Below, piece by piece: positions 24,061 through 34,925 of a DNA stretch of 64,000 nt (positions are counted from its first letter, which is position 1; each line of letters begins with the position of its first letter). Source of the DNA: Sipunculus nudus (Eukaryota; Annelida; Sipuncula; Golfingiida; Sipunculidae); contig CM049306.1 of NCBI GenBank assembly GCA_026874595.1, forward strand, positions 58,908,019 to 58,972,018, written 5' to 3'. The position numbers were made by a program, and so were the translations under genes. The notes under the pieces were generated by a model. It saw nothing but the letters and a program-made list of their open reading frames with translations, did not search any database and was not told the origin of the DNA.

Positions 24061-24070
24061 TCCTGCGCAC

Positions 24071-24078
24071 TATAAAAG
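24071..24078 (+). promoter_or_regulatory. TATA box (TATAAAAG), possible retrotransposon promoter
   Basis: TATAAAAG follows a GC-rich stretch and lies about 50 bp upstream of the first gag-like codons. It could be the LTR promoter of the Ty3/Gypsy remnant. I could not identify the LTR boundaries or a second LTR. Confidence 0.35.
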
Positions 24079-24116
24079 AGACACCTGTAGCATAACTGCA
24101 GTTCGGGAAAATAAAC

Positions 24117-24605
24117 ATGAATTCAAATTGGCATCTTCTGGGGACAGGGCACAACATGGTGTTTCACAGGAGGATGAAACATGTAAACTCCTAAAAAGTA
24201 TAACTGATAGGCTGCAAAACTTAGAAAGCAAGGTCTAAGTACTCAAACAGATCGAACCCTGCTTGGGATGAAAGACCCGTCCGTTGTTTTTGTTTTGGTC
24301 AGCTGGGACATAAAGCATATTGTTGTCCTGATAGGGGATCTTTAAACGCGGGCAGCCAAGCGCGAAGGGACGGGCGTTAGGCAAGAAAAAAATGGTTCGG
24401 GTGGCAGTAGTAACCATTTTAAGTCCCAGACGGCTGAGATGGTTGGACAAACAAATGAGGCCGACATATTCGTTAACCAGACTGCCTGTTCTGCTTTGTT
24501 AGATGCAGGATCTCAAATCACTGCTATCTCTGAAGCTTCTGTTTGGAACCATCTGAACAATCTTGAGATCAGACAATTGCAGGAACTATTTGTTACGGGG
24601 TGACA
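24117..24605 (+). pseudogene. Ty3/Gypsy gag (C-terminus) and protease remnant
   Basis: The first part, in one frame, gives a gag-type coiled-coil segment ('EDETCKLLKSITDRLQ', about 24,161-24,208). After a frame change, a zinc-knuckle-like 'GQLGHKAYCCPD' follows near 24,297-24,333, with the second cysteine of the CX2CX4HX4C pattern displaced. Then comes an aspartic protease core 'ALLDAGSQITAIS' (about 24,494-24,532), where DAG replaces the usual DS/TG. The sequence loses recognisable coding right after 'LQELFVTG'. Frameshifts make it non-functional. An integrase piece of the same superfamily lies 2.5 kb downstream on the same strand. Reverse transcriptase is missing. Confidence 0.65.
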
Positions 24606-24714
24606 TTTAAGCGGACCGCTAGTCTTGTTCTGATAGCAGAACGATTGTAATACATGATTTCTGCCTTGCCAAAAGGTTTTTTACCTTTACTGTAAATACT
24701 TGATGACACAATTA

Positions 24715-24890
24715 AAGTGTCCAGCGTGTTGATTTGCAGTGACTCTCCCTGCCCATGGTAATAGATGACTGTTTCTTTAAAGGTCTCAAAAATAAAGAAA
24801 AACTAGCACCGCCAGTCTGCAGATACTGACAAAACACTCGATGATCAATATGCATGCAAAGAATCATGGTGATCAATACACTAGTTGAGA
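24715..24890 (-). repeat. Fragment of 345-bp satellite family A
   Basis: 'aaaggtctcaaaaataaaga', 'gccagtctgcaga' and 'caaagaatcatggtgatc' match the minus-oriented array at 59.1-59.9 kb. This is an isolated partial monomer immediately after the Gypsy gag/protease piece. Confidence 0.65.
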
Positions 24891-24899
24891 GCTGTACAA

Positions 24900-26630
24900 G
24901 TACAGAGCTGTACTTGTACAATTGATAAGCTAATCAACATTAATTTCTGACAGTTTTAATGGGTGGTTTGAATTTAATTATGCAGTTCGAAAACCCACAC
25001 ATTGAAATCATATATGATAAATCTATAAAATTACTTCTTTTGATAATAACACACACAGAGATACGGACAGGAACTGTGCTCCAAAGCAAGTAAACATCAT
25101 TGCAAATGTGCTTCAGCTTATTCGTATTTAATCAGTTGGACCAGGATATTCGTGTTGGTATCTATACAGAGCTTTTATCTTCTGTATACCGCTTTTAAGA
25201 GTGCCCTTTATTTTAAATAGCACTTTTGTAGTTATGAAAACTTAGGGAAGAGTCCAAGTAACTTTCCCAATGCCACTTTCAAGGTCAAACGGAACAAAAA
25301 AGGAATGGTAACAAAGCTTTTAAATTGTACAACTTCAAAGTAAAACACCACATATAAAGTTGTCCTTTAAAATATTAAAATGAGTTACATCCTTTAAAAA
25401 AATTACATCTCTTGGTTGCAGAACCCCCCCAATGAAACAATGTAGGAGGCAACATGTATATACCGCATATGACTATATAACTTCTGTTGGCGACTAGTTG
25501 AAACGGCAAATTATTAATTTAGCACTAATCCAAGCCTGAAGTATACGCTCCATCACACCATGCCAAGCTCTCACCTAGTACAGTGAGGACAATAAGGACA
25601 CTGGTGCTCACATCTGTCTCCTCCTATATGTCTGTGCATCCGACTTATTATGTACCCTTTTAATTTTCTAACTACGGGCATGACAAAATTGCTTTCAAAG
25701 AAATTTAATTGATTAAAGCAACTGACAGGTCCTAGCCTTTCATATAAGTGACTATAACATACCTTACCTGGCCTAGGTGTCATTATATTAGAACATGTAA
25801 ATTGTCGAGAAAAAAAAATCTTTCATCTGGCAAGGCCTATCGCCCTCACCTGAAATTAATTCTACGGGTATTTGAACAACTAAAGAGAAGAATTAAAGAA
25901 TTAAATGACATAAAATTAGAGACTATTTAAAAAATGTATGTCCAAGTTAAGAATCTGTATAACACCTTTAGATCTGTCATGAAGGCTACAAACAAGAGCA
26001 CCAAGGTTTGTATCCCAAGGTTTTAACAGCTTATAATAAGGACTGTTTAACTCAAATAAACACAAAACCTTACAAAAAGGCATACAGTTCGACTAATAAT
26101 CAAGGTTAAAATGGTGGATAGCATATTACCAAACCTGCTAGATGATATATTTGAATTAACTACTTTCTAATAAAAGGTATAGCTAAGTAATTATTATTGT
26201 TATTTGTCAATATTACTGTCATCATATTTCCATATGACTAAAATGGTTCAAACACCTAGTATTTTCATTCATGCATGCAATCGATTAATCAGTCATAGCT
26301 ATTCAATAACAAATCTTATTACTGATACACATTATGTCTTGATATCTAATTATTATTTTATTTTTAACACTATAGTCGTCATACACTCAAATGTACATGC
26401 TAGTGTTTTAGGATTCTCTCTGAATATAAATAAAACTAATGGAAAAAGTAAATGAAAGTGGAAAAAATGAGAAATGATCTGCTTCGTGATGATAAGAAAT
26501 AAAAAAAAAATAAATCACTGCAATGGAGGGAGATAAAAACTTAATATTGTTTACTCTCAAATTGTTAATACATGTTAACACACAGAACAAAGTGACATCT
26601 ATTACAAGACAAAATGTAGCCGTGTCATAG
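24900..26630. other. Intergenic, no gene recognised
   Basis: Short frames only, none with a recognisable domain. A/T-rich with no array structure that I could see. Confidence 0.5.
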
Positions 26631-26636
26631 TCGCCA

Positions 26637-26650
26637 GCGCCCCCTGGTGG
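26637..26650 (-). promoter_or_regulatory. Sequence matching the bilaterian CTCF core motif
   Basis: GCGCCCCCTGGTGG is the reverse complement of CCACCAGGGGGCGC, the consensus CTCF core known from vertebrates and insects. It is a single GC-rich island in AT-rich surroundings. Whether this organism's CTCF uses the same core is inference. Confidence 0.3.
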
Positions 26651-26659
26651 CCACGGTCG

Positions 26660-27125
26660 AATTGCAAACAATAGCTTGCTAATGTGGCCTTTGCATGATA
26701 AAATGACTAAGTTTTAAGTCTGTGCATTCAGACGTCTCAGAGGTAGTAAGAGACAAACACACACACATACACACGGACAGGACGATCAGACTGTATACAG
26801 TACAAATACATGGTTACAAATTCAGTGAAACCACAGTCCTATGTAGTAAATTAACTACATTTTTTATTCACACCGGTAACATGTTTATCAGTTTGCAATA
26901 CTAAATTTTCATTTACAATCAACAAAAACAAGTTTATATTATGGACATCTTAAATGAAAAAAAGTGGCCTATATTACACCAAACAAGGAAAAAAGGAACT
27001 TTTACACCTTGTGACCTTGGTGACCTTCAAAATGACCTTAAATTCAAATTTTGGGATGATATTCACCCACATCTTTTTTACCTCCTATCACTTGTCATAT
27101 CCCACATGGATAGCCTGCTATTAAC
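26660..27125. other. Intergenic, no gene recognised
   Basis: A (CA)n-like stretch lies at about 26,757-26,775. No coding signature is supported. Confidence 0.5.
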
Positions 27126-27129
27126 AAGC

Positions 27130-27775
27130 GATGCCGAAAAATAAATTCTAGATGACTTTTTAGAGTTTGGCTGGCCAACTATCAGACATAAGTACTGTAT
27201 CGGTTGCGGATAATCCATGGTACTAAGGAGCTTCAACTTGTATTGTCGAAACATCTGCGTGAAAAGGCTCTTTTTGGATTACACGACCAGGTCGGCCATA
27301 TGGGGTGCGATCGAACATTGAGTTTAGCCCAAGAACGGTTTTTCTGGGTACACATGGGTCGCGATGTCCAAGCGTATGTGCGATCCTGTGGTCGTTGTAT
27401 GCGGAGAAAAGCTTTAAAACCAAAAGATCCTCTAACACCTATTCATACAACGCAGCTTCTGGCACTCCCTTGTCTAGATTACTTAACACCTGAAGCGTCC
27501 AAGGACGGCATTGAAAACATACTGGTGATGACAGATAACTTCACTCGCTATTCAGAGGCCGTTCCTACAAAAAATCAAACCGCAAAAAAAACACAGTTTT
27601 AGCCCTGTTCAATAATTTCATTGTCCACTTTGGCTTTCCCAAGCGCCTGCACAGCGATCAAGGTAGGTCCTTTGACAACACAATTATAAGAGAGCTAAGT
27701 AATATTTCTGGAATGCAGAAATCACGCACTTCAACATTAGTACAGTCACTTTGTAACATGACTTCTCACAAATTG
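27130..27775 (+). pseudogene. Ty3/Gypsy integrase fragment
   Basis: The main frame (27,204-27,602) carries the integrase zinc finger as 'HDQVGHMGCDRTLSLAQ...CGRCMRRK', an HH-CC pattern. The start of the catalytic core follows: 'LDYLTPEASKDGIENILVMT', whose leading aspartate is the first of the DDE triad, then 'DNFTRYSEAVPT'. After a frameshift at about 27,603 the core resumes with 'HFGFPKRLHSDQGRSFD', holding the second catalytic aspartate, and 'ISGMQKSRTS'. Coding similarity ends there, before the glutamate of the triad. Alternating frames and truncation mean it is dead. Probably the 3' half of the same element as 24,117-24,605. Confidence 0.8.
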
Positions 27776-27779
27776 CTAC

Positions 27780-28340
27780 AAAAGCTACCCCAGAAGGTAT
27801 CCTTTAGAACATATAAAAAGTCATTAGAAATTCTCCTGGGGGAGGGGGGGGGGGGGAGTAGTACAATTTGGGAATATCCAAAATGGCCACCAGAATGCCT
27901 AAAATCCATCAAGTTTAATAAATCAAAAGGGTATAACTATATGTAAGACGACTTTTTTAGGGTTTTTTTGGTCGCGGAATCCAATGCTGGTATTCATTTG
28001 CTAATTTAAGGACTCCCAAGGCCCATATGTGGGGGTCAATGTGCAAACGGTCTGAAGCATGGGGTGCATTCGGGTGGGGTAGTAGTACCACGACTCAGTT
28101 GGTATTTATATTGAGCAGGTAACCTCAATTTGGTAATGTGCAGCGCTCATCCAACATGTTGCAGTGATATCGTAGAAATAAGAAATTCAACAAACATGAA
28201 GAGGGCTTTACCGATGTGTTTGGTTGAAAAAGAATTGTTCTCGCACATGGTAGGGGTTGTTAGAAAGTATACTAAATCAGCCACGATTGGTCTGGTTTAT
28301 GTAAAATGACGAGGCGCCTGCTTCTGAAACGCTCCAACAG
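27780..28340. other. Unassigned stretch with G-run
   Basis: Contains a 13-G run (about 27,844-27,856). Short open stretches are broken by stops. It leads into the cysteine-rich remnant and may be decayed coding sequence of the same unknown element. Confidence 0.4.
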
Positions 28341-28347
28341 GTTATTA

Positions 28348-28422
28348 GATGCAACTGTCAGACTAACTGCAGCACCTTCAGATGCACGTGCAAAAAGAAT
28401 TACATAGCGTGTACCCTGGCTC
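28348..28422 (+). pseudogene. Cysteine-rich CXC-like remnant
   Basis: One frame reads 'CNCQTNCSTFRCTCKKNYIA', continuing to another cysteine, with the regular C-x-C...C...C-x-C-K spacing of CXC (tesmin-type) cysteine clusters. The downstream 'NCGGSRC'-like codons are in a shifted frame. I recall similar clusters at the C-termini of uncharacterised, repeat-associated proteins of marine invertebrates, but cannot verify that here. No intact ORF surrounds it. Confidence 0.35.
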
Positions 28423-28449
28423 GTTGAAACTGCGGGGGCTCTAGGTGCG

Positions 28450-29590
28450 TACAGGGTTGCCAGCGGTTAGAAAAAGTCATGGAAAATATTTATGTTTTCA
28501 AGGACAGGGAAAAGTCAGGGAATTTCATGAAAAGTCATCGAATTTTATGATGATTATGTAAGTCAGGGAAAAGTTAGGGGAGTTTTAATTGCTCTGGCGG
28601 CTTTAGTTGATTATTTCAACCTTTTTTTCATCTCATGAGCCATCATTCAATAATTTCATACTTCATTTTTATTTTCCTTTCAATTAAAGTTTTGTTATGT
28701 CTGTAGGTATCATATTATACCCCTTTGGATATTGTGCACACATGTAAGTTTTGTGTAGCATTGATACACAAAATGTACACATGTAGCACCAACCATTAAT
28801 GAAAGGCTACCTGTTTCTTAGCAGTATTACAAATTTATACAGAGTACTAATAAAACATTTTAACACAAGGACATGAATCTGCACAGGTAACAAAGTACAA
28901 AGCGGAACAGAGTGCAGTTAATTTGATCCACTGAAGTCATTTGTTGTCATTGTGTGATAAATTTATACACATGTTAAATGCTTGATAACAGAGTGTATGG
29001 TTCTTTGAATATTATTAATAATTAATTTTGAATTGTCAATTCCAACTTTCTAGTTTCATTTTACTTTGCTTTTCAGTTACAATTTTCAAATAAAAAATTT
29101 GGTTCGCAGTAGAATGACGTTTTTGAGTAGAAATTGAATTTGGTGGCTTAGAGTTTTCCTAGAAAACAAGCTAAAAGAGCGGGAATAGTCTAAGAAAACG
29201 TTTGCTGATCGGGCATTTTCAACATTTGGACCTTCTCTTAACATTGAACTTTCTAATGATGTTAAATGTAGTGAAAATATTGACGACATAAAATTGAAAA
29301 CATATCTTTTTTCGACTTAATTTTTATTTACTTTTAACTCTTGTGTCATAATATATTTTAGCACTTTTGTAAAGCGCCACTGAATAAATATATGTATAAA
29401 AGTAGGCGCTATATTAAATGAAAAAAGTTTAAGTTTAAAAGTCAGAGATGTTTTTTTACTGAGTTGACTGTTGGAAACCCTGTGCGTAACTGACAACAGA
29501 CACTTTGTGATAAGGATGGACAAGATGACCTCTAATTTAACATGTGATCATTACATATCCACATGACTTTATTGATATGGTGATTAAAAT
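28450..29590. other. Intergenic with local 'aaaagtca(g)ggaa' repeats
   Basis: Between about 28,470 and 28,590 the motif 'aaagtcagggaa' or near variants recurs four to five times. Otherwise no gene or RNA feature is supported. Confidence 0.45.
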
Positions 29591-29700
29591 AAGGGACCCG
29601 TGGGTCATAGTGCTCAGCTGAAGTTGATCTTGAAGGTAAAATTCTAAAATTAAATCTAATAAAATTAACGTCTGAGAGGAAATGGTAGTAATAGCTAGAT
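29591..29700 (+). repeat. Dispersed-repeat terminus (GGGACCC..GGGTCA..GCTCAGCTGA)
   Basis: 'gggacccgtgggtcatag' followed by GCTCAGCTGA matches the termini at 58.94, 61.92 and 63.42 kb. The following 'aggtaaaattctaaaat...gaggaaatggta' resembles sequence near 50,215-50,300. Confidence 0.55.
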
Positions 29701-32700
29701 ATTGGTTGATATGATTGATTTGAACTTGTAGCTGCCGCTGAGCTTAAAGGGACCTTTTAAAAGAAAGTTTACTCTTTTCTCCACGAGCGGTACACTTGAG
29801 AGGTCACGTGGTCAGGACCGGTCAAAAAGCACCAGTCTGCCATTTCGCCACTTGTAATCCGGCAGTCCGACAGGGACATGCCAAGTTTTGATCGTTTTAT
29901 AAGTTAACGCCTGCCGTGGGAACATCTAGGGTAACCAACGAGGTAAACGTTTTCTCTTACTTCATAGGATGCATTAGATAGCTTTATTTAGGTTATTAAC
30001 TTTGAACTTTCCCCTTGTCAAGTCATACGTAATCCCCCGTAATTTCAGAATACTTATTATCGTGGTCCTAGAAAATAATACTGTAATATCAGGAATAAGT
30101 GAAGTAGTAATTTTATCTTTTTATTGGTAATATGTATTTCCCCAGCACTGTTTAGTTGTTTTAAAGTCATAAAAACGAGTCGGTTCTTTTCTACGTTAAA
30201 TGCATGATACTTAATTACATATAGTTAAAGGTTCGCTCCATAGATGGCGCCACCATACGGCTTGTCTTCCCGACGTTGTAGGAACGTTGTCAGAACAATT
30301 ATATAGACAAACACAGCACTGAAATGCTACAGCATTTAGTTTTATTCATGCATATTGTAATATTATTTGTAAGTATAGCCCTTTATTTGTCAACTGAAAG
30401 TTGTATATTACAGAAGATTTAATTGCATATAGTTTAATCAGAAATATTATATTGCGAAGTAAAGTTTATTATAATTGAAAGTATTGTAATCTTCAGATAT
30501 GTTTACCGTGTAACTTAAAGTAAATATGTATCTTTTCAGTTTTTACGGGATATATGGATTAAAGGATTTGAAGGTTTTGTGTGGTCACCACTCAAGTATT
30601 GTATTACAAGTTGCATAGTTAATGTGATCACAAACACAAGTCACAAAGAGTGGTTTCTCTAATTACAACGTGACACAAGGTCACATCAAGATGTTTGTGG
30701 AATAAAGACCATTAACCTTAAGCGGAACTCTTAAGTTAATTTTTGTGGATGTTGCCGGAAGCTTTAGTAAAACTAGATACCCATTTGAAGGAGAGTAAAA
30801 CTTGATACCCAATCCTGGTTAGAGTAAAATTGATATCCAATCCTGGTGAGAGTAAAACTACATATGCTTTCAAGTGAGAGTCCAACAGACTATCTGCCAG
30901 CAAAGAACAGTCAAGGGAACCCTAGTTGTCAGCTCATTAGTGCATCTATGGATAAAGAAGAACTTTAATATTCAAGACCAGTGATGCCATCTGCATGAAC
31001 ACTTGCCTGTCAACTCGTACCGATCAAGTTAATTATAACTAGTAATTACCCGTGCTACACGGTTTTGGGCGAGCATTTAGTTCTGATGTCAAATAGTCTG
31101 TCATGGTTTCATGTCTTGGATGTACAATGTTACTGTCTCTTTGAATCCGACATTTGGTGTAAGTGTTCCGAGTTAACCTTGTGTCAGAGTCTGAATGACC
31201 TGTACGAATACGTTCTTGTCCGAATGGTGGAATGTCTTCGGACAAACCCGGAGCATATGTAGGTCAAAAATCACGGCAAACCGTAGTGTCAGAGGAGACA
31301 TGAAAATTCACACATGAATCCGCCAGTAAAGGAACCTGTTATCTTGCATGGTAGTACAGTATAGCGCTGAGACGTGATCTCGATAATTGCATTCCGGTTA
31401 TAACGCACAAAAACTGAGCACTCACATGGTCGGGCAATCCCGCTGCGCTAAAGTTCGTGGTAGCATTATATTATGTGGTACATTTAAAGCTGTATATATT
31501 TTTAAATATCACGCACTCCTTTCTGTTTGAAAGCTGAGCCAATGTTTTCCGGTGAGACAGTCACTGCGTTCAGGCAGTGTGTTAAACCCGGATCCCACTC
31601 CGGATCCCGGAACCCAAGAAAAATTTGTAATTCTTAAACTCTCATGGTAATTTGTCCTGATATTTTAGCATAAACGTATCTAAAGACATATTTTATTATG
31701 TTTGGTTAAAACAAAAAAAATACTGTGTTTTGCAACAAAATTTGATAATTAACACTTACGGACCCTTGTACACGGACCTCACGGATTACACGGACCCCGT
31801 TTACTCGTTGTTTTACTTTAGCACATATTTTCACATCACGTTTAGCCAAAACACCTATGTGATTTATTATTGTGTTTTTATCTGTATTTTTACATTTTTG
31901 TCTCAGTTTTTATTCATAATTTATATTTGCTATTTATTTAATTTGTGTAGCGTTTTAAAAAGTATTATTAAAAACATTTACAAAATCATTATTTTGCAAC
32001 CTGTAGTTGCTTGAAATGCATGTAATCAACAATTCCTCTCGGTATTTATATTATTGCCAACTTTAAATTTCATGGTTGTTATGAATGGAACACGAAACCT
32101 GTTGTTATGTGGAAGAGCTCAGTCTCCGGTCCGCAACGACTGTTAGTGCACTTCAAATAAATCTCCCACAGCGTGCCCGTACTATTATATTTTCATTTAG
32201 AATAACAAATAATTATATTTAGTGTGTGACATGAGAGCTAATTTTCCCCCCTCTTTTAGTCATAAATAAAAATATGAGCGGTGGTTACTGGGGTTCGTCA
32301 AAATGGAACAGTCAGCAAAGTCAAGTAAATGAGGTCCGTCTTCATCGAAATATTTTTGTAAATTTAAATCTTTCAGTGAATTGGTCATTTACAAAGCTGC
32401 AACATTTAGGGACTTAGCTCTGTTCTTACATCAGCAATAGTGGTGTTTTTATCGATATAAATAATGGAAAATGAGGAAATTGGTTTTTGGGGTCCGGGGA
32501 CCGTGGGGTCCGGGTTTTACACACTGCCCTGCATTCACTACCGTTTGGAAAATTTTCATTCTTTAAAAAAGCCCCCTTTTGAGCATTCTCCTCACGCGAG
32601 ATTCCCTTGTGCACAATAGACCTTTTCGCTGCGCGGAGGTTGCCTTTTGAGAAGGGATCACCAATGCGGATTATTTCGGGCCGGTCACCACGAAATGTGA

Positions 32701-33035
32701 GAAAACCCCAGATAGGGCCCCCGGAGTTAAACTCTGTCCCGCCATTACACACCCTATGGCCATTGTGTTACCGGGCCCAAAGACACAAAGAAAAGAGGCG
32801 CCCACGGGGGAGCAAATATAAAAAATTATTAATTATGCAGGTAATACGCAAATCTTGCAAATAAAAGGGGACGGAATCTCTTCGGACAAACCCAGAGCAT
32901 ATGTATGTCGAACATCACGGCAATCCGTACGGCGGTATCAGAGGAGATACGGAAACTCACAAAAATCGCCTTACGCTATTAATATATGGATAATAAGAAC
33001 AATAACTGCTGCATCGAACAAAGTATTTGTATCAG
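29701..33035. other. Intergenic region with small duplications, no gene recognised
   Basis: A block at 31,237-31,310 ('tcttcggacaaacccggagc...cacggcaa') recurs at 32,879-32,962. Three ~30-bp units 'gatacccaatcctggt(t/g)agag' lie at about 30,774-30,865. A CACGTG E-box is near 29,803. Short 'cacggac' repeats occur near 31,770. None of the short ORFs has a domain I recognise. Confidence 0.5.
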
Positions 33036-33039
33036 CGAA

Positions 33040-34328
33040 GTTGCTGTACGTGTTGGACTGTTTTTCTTGTTATAACATTTGTACCTGTTTACATGACACA
33101 CCAACATCTCCTGCAAGCTGAACTATTTTATGACATATGATTCCTGCCTGTGGAAACAGCAAAGACTCTTTTCTGCATCAAAGACACATTTAACAGTGAT
33201 TTCCTGCAACAGTGAACCTATTTCTTCTTGGAACCTTTTGTTTATCTGAATTTTCCTGCTACCTCCAGAATCAGACTTGTGCAACCAGTTTGCTGATACC
33301 ATTGCATATGATATTATTTGCATATATTTATACATTATTGTGCATGTGCTACATTCAACTGATGATATTTTCCATACTGAATAATCATGCCAGTATATGT
33401 GATATTGCTGAGAAATAATCATGACTACATTTCATGTTTAACCCTGACCCAGCAGCTCAATATTGAAGTTTATGAGTCTGGTGAATTTGACATACAAGTT
33501 TTCAACTACTAAGACCATATATTTGTGCATTGTCTCTTGATAAAACAGAGAATATCTCATTGCACCATTGCCCGTTATGAATATTGATGATATATTGATT
33601 GAACCCCCTTACTGTTCATAGAATTACACTGTAGCTGTAAAGGGAAAGGAACTGTTTAATATTTTAACTGCATTATCTAGACTTTTATATTTATACCACT
33701 GTGGTTAAAGTAGAAACTCGGAATACAGTACCAGTAAGATGCATATTCTTCCCAAGTCATATACTGCACATGGTAATATCTGATTCTATGCTTGTGAACC
33801 TAGTGTAGTTGATGCTGTCACATGATCACTGTTTAGAACATATTATCGACAGTTAGGTAACTTTAACTCATTAAGTGCCTGTCATTATAAGCAGTCAGTA
33901 TCCACCTTTAGCAGTTTTTTAATTTTGTAAAGTTGAAGCAGTATGTCTACAGTTAGGTCTGATTTCGGTGAAAGTACATAAACATAAATGCATGGGATCC
34001 CATTTGCAGTACATTTAACTGAAACTTTCGAATACAGCGATAGGGGGCGCTAGTGGTGTTAAGCATTAAATTGTTAATAAAGATAACCTTTTCAGCAAAA
34101 TAAGTCTTGGCTACTCCGAACTGTTACTGCCTATCTAGCCATAACAAAACAAGATCAGATCATTCCTAAGTTGTTTTCTGCTCATCAAAAACGTTCCTCT
34201 CGTGTATCTCTCGTTGGGGATCCATCTTGCTGGGGATCTTAACCGCCTCATTACACATATTTGTTTAGTTTGCATAGACGCAGCGTTTAGCTAGTCAATC
34301 CCAGGGTCTAGTCTCATTGAATTTCAAT
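33040..34328 (+). other. Presumed 5' LTR/leader region of the BEL/Pao element
   Basis: This region lies directly upstream of the gag start and carries no coding sequence. An AATAAA polyadenylation-like signal is at 34,076-34,081. I expected an LTR, primer-binding site and leader here, but could not find a second copy downstream, so the LTR boundary is not established. Confidence 0.35.
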
Positions 34329-34925
34329 ATGAGTACCACTGGGGAAACTGAACCAGTGGATAGTAGGGATGTACCAGAAGCTGAAGGTAAGTCAGTAAAG
34401 GAGGTAAGACGATCTTATAGAAAAACAAAATCAACGGAGAAGGCCAGAGAAGGTAAGTTGCAAGAATTAGAAGGCCAATTTGAAATTGCCTATGACGAAC
34501 TTAATGTGATAATATGCAAAGGGCAAACCGCTGATTTACAAGCGGAGCCGCTAAGAAACAGTTTGGAAAAGCTCATAGACAAACGTTATGAGCTGGTAGG
34601 ACTGTATGAGAAAATCCGTAACCCTTGATGAGCCATCAAAGGACATGGTGACGGCCATTGATCGTGCCTGTTCACTTATTGATCAAAATGTAAACATATT
34701 GAAAGACTTCTTCGCAAAGAAGACGCACAGAGTACTTTTTCATTAGTCACGTGCTTTAGTCGAACCTCAAGGAACTCTTAAGTGCTCATCAACATTGTCT
34801 AGAAGACAGGAAGCAGCTGCAAATGCTGCCTCGATCAAGAAGAGAATAGGCGAGAGGAAGCAGAAGCCAGAATTCGCCAGTGCCGACGAAATCTATAGAT
34901 GAACTAGATGTGTCGGAACGACACG
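34329..34925 (+). pseudogene. BEL/Pao retrotransposon gag, N-terminal part
   Basis: The first ATG of the element is at 34,329, followed by about 100 open codons up to 34,628. The product is charged and helix-prone ('EGKSVKEVRRSYRKTK', 'KLQELEGQFEIAYDEL'), like the coiled-coil N-terminus of BEL/Pao gag. After a frameshift at about 34,620 the same protein can be followed ('AIDRACSLIDQNVNILKDF') through further stops to an alanine/lysine-rich helix around 34,810-34,870. There it is cut by an inserted satellite-bearing element and picks up again at about 36,929. Frameshifts, stops and the insertion make the copy inactive. Confidence 0.75.
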
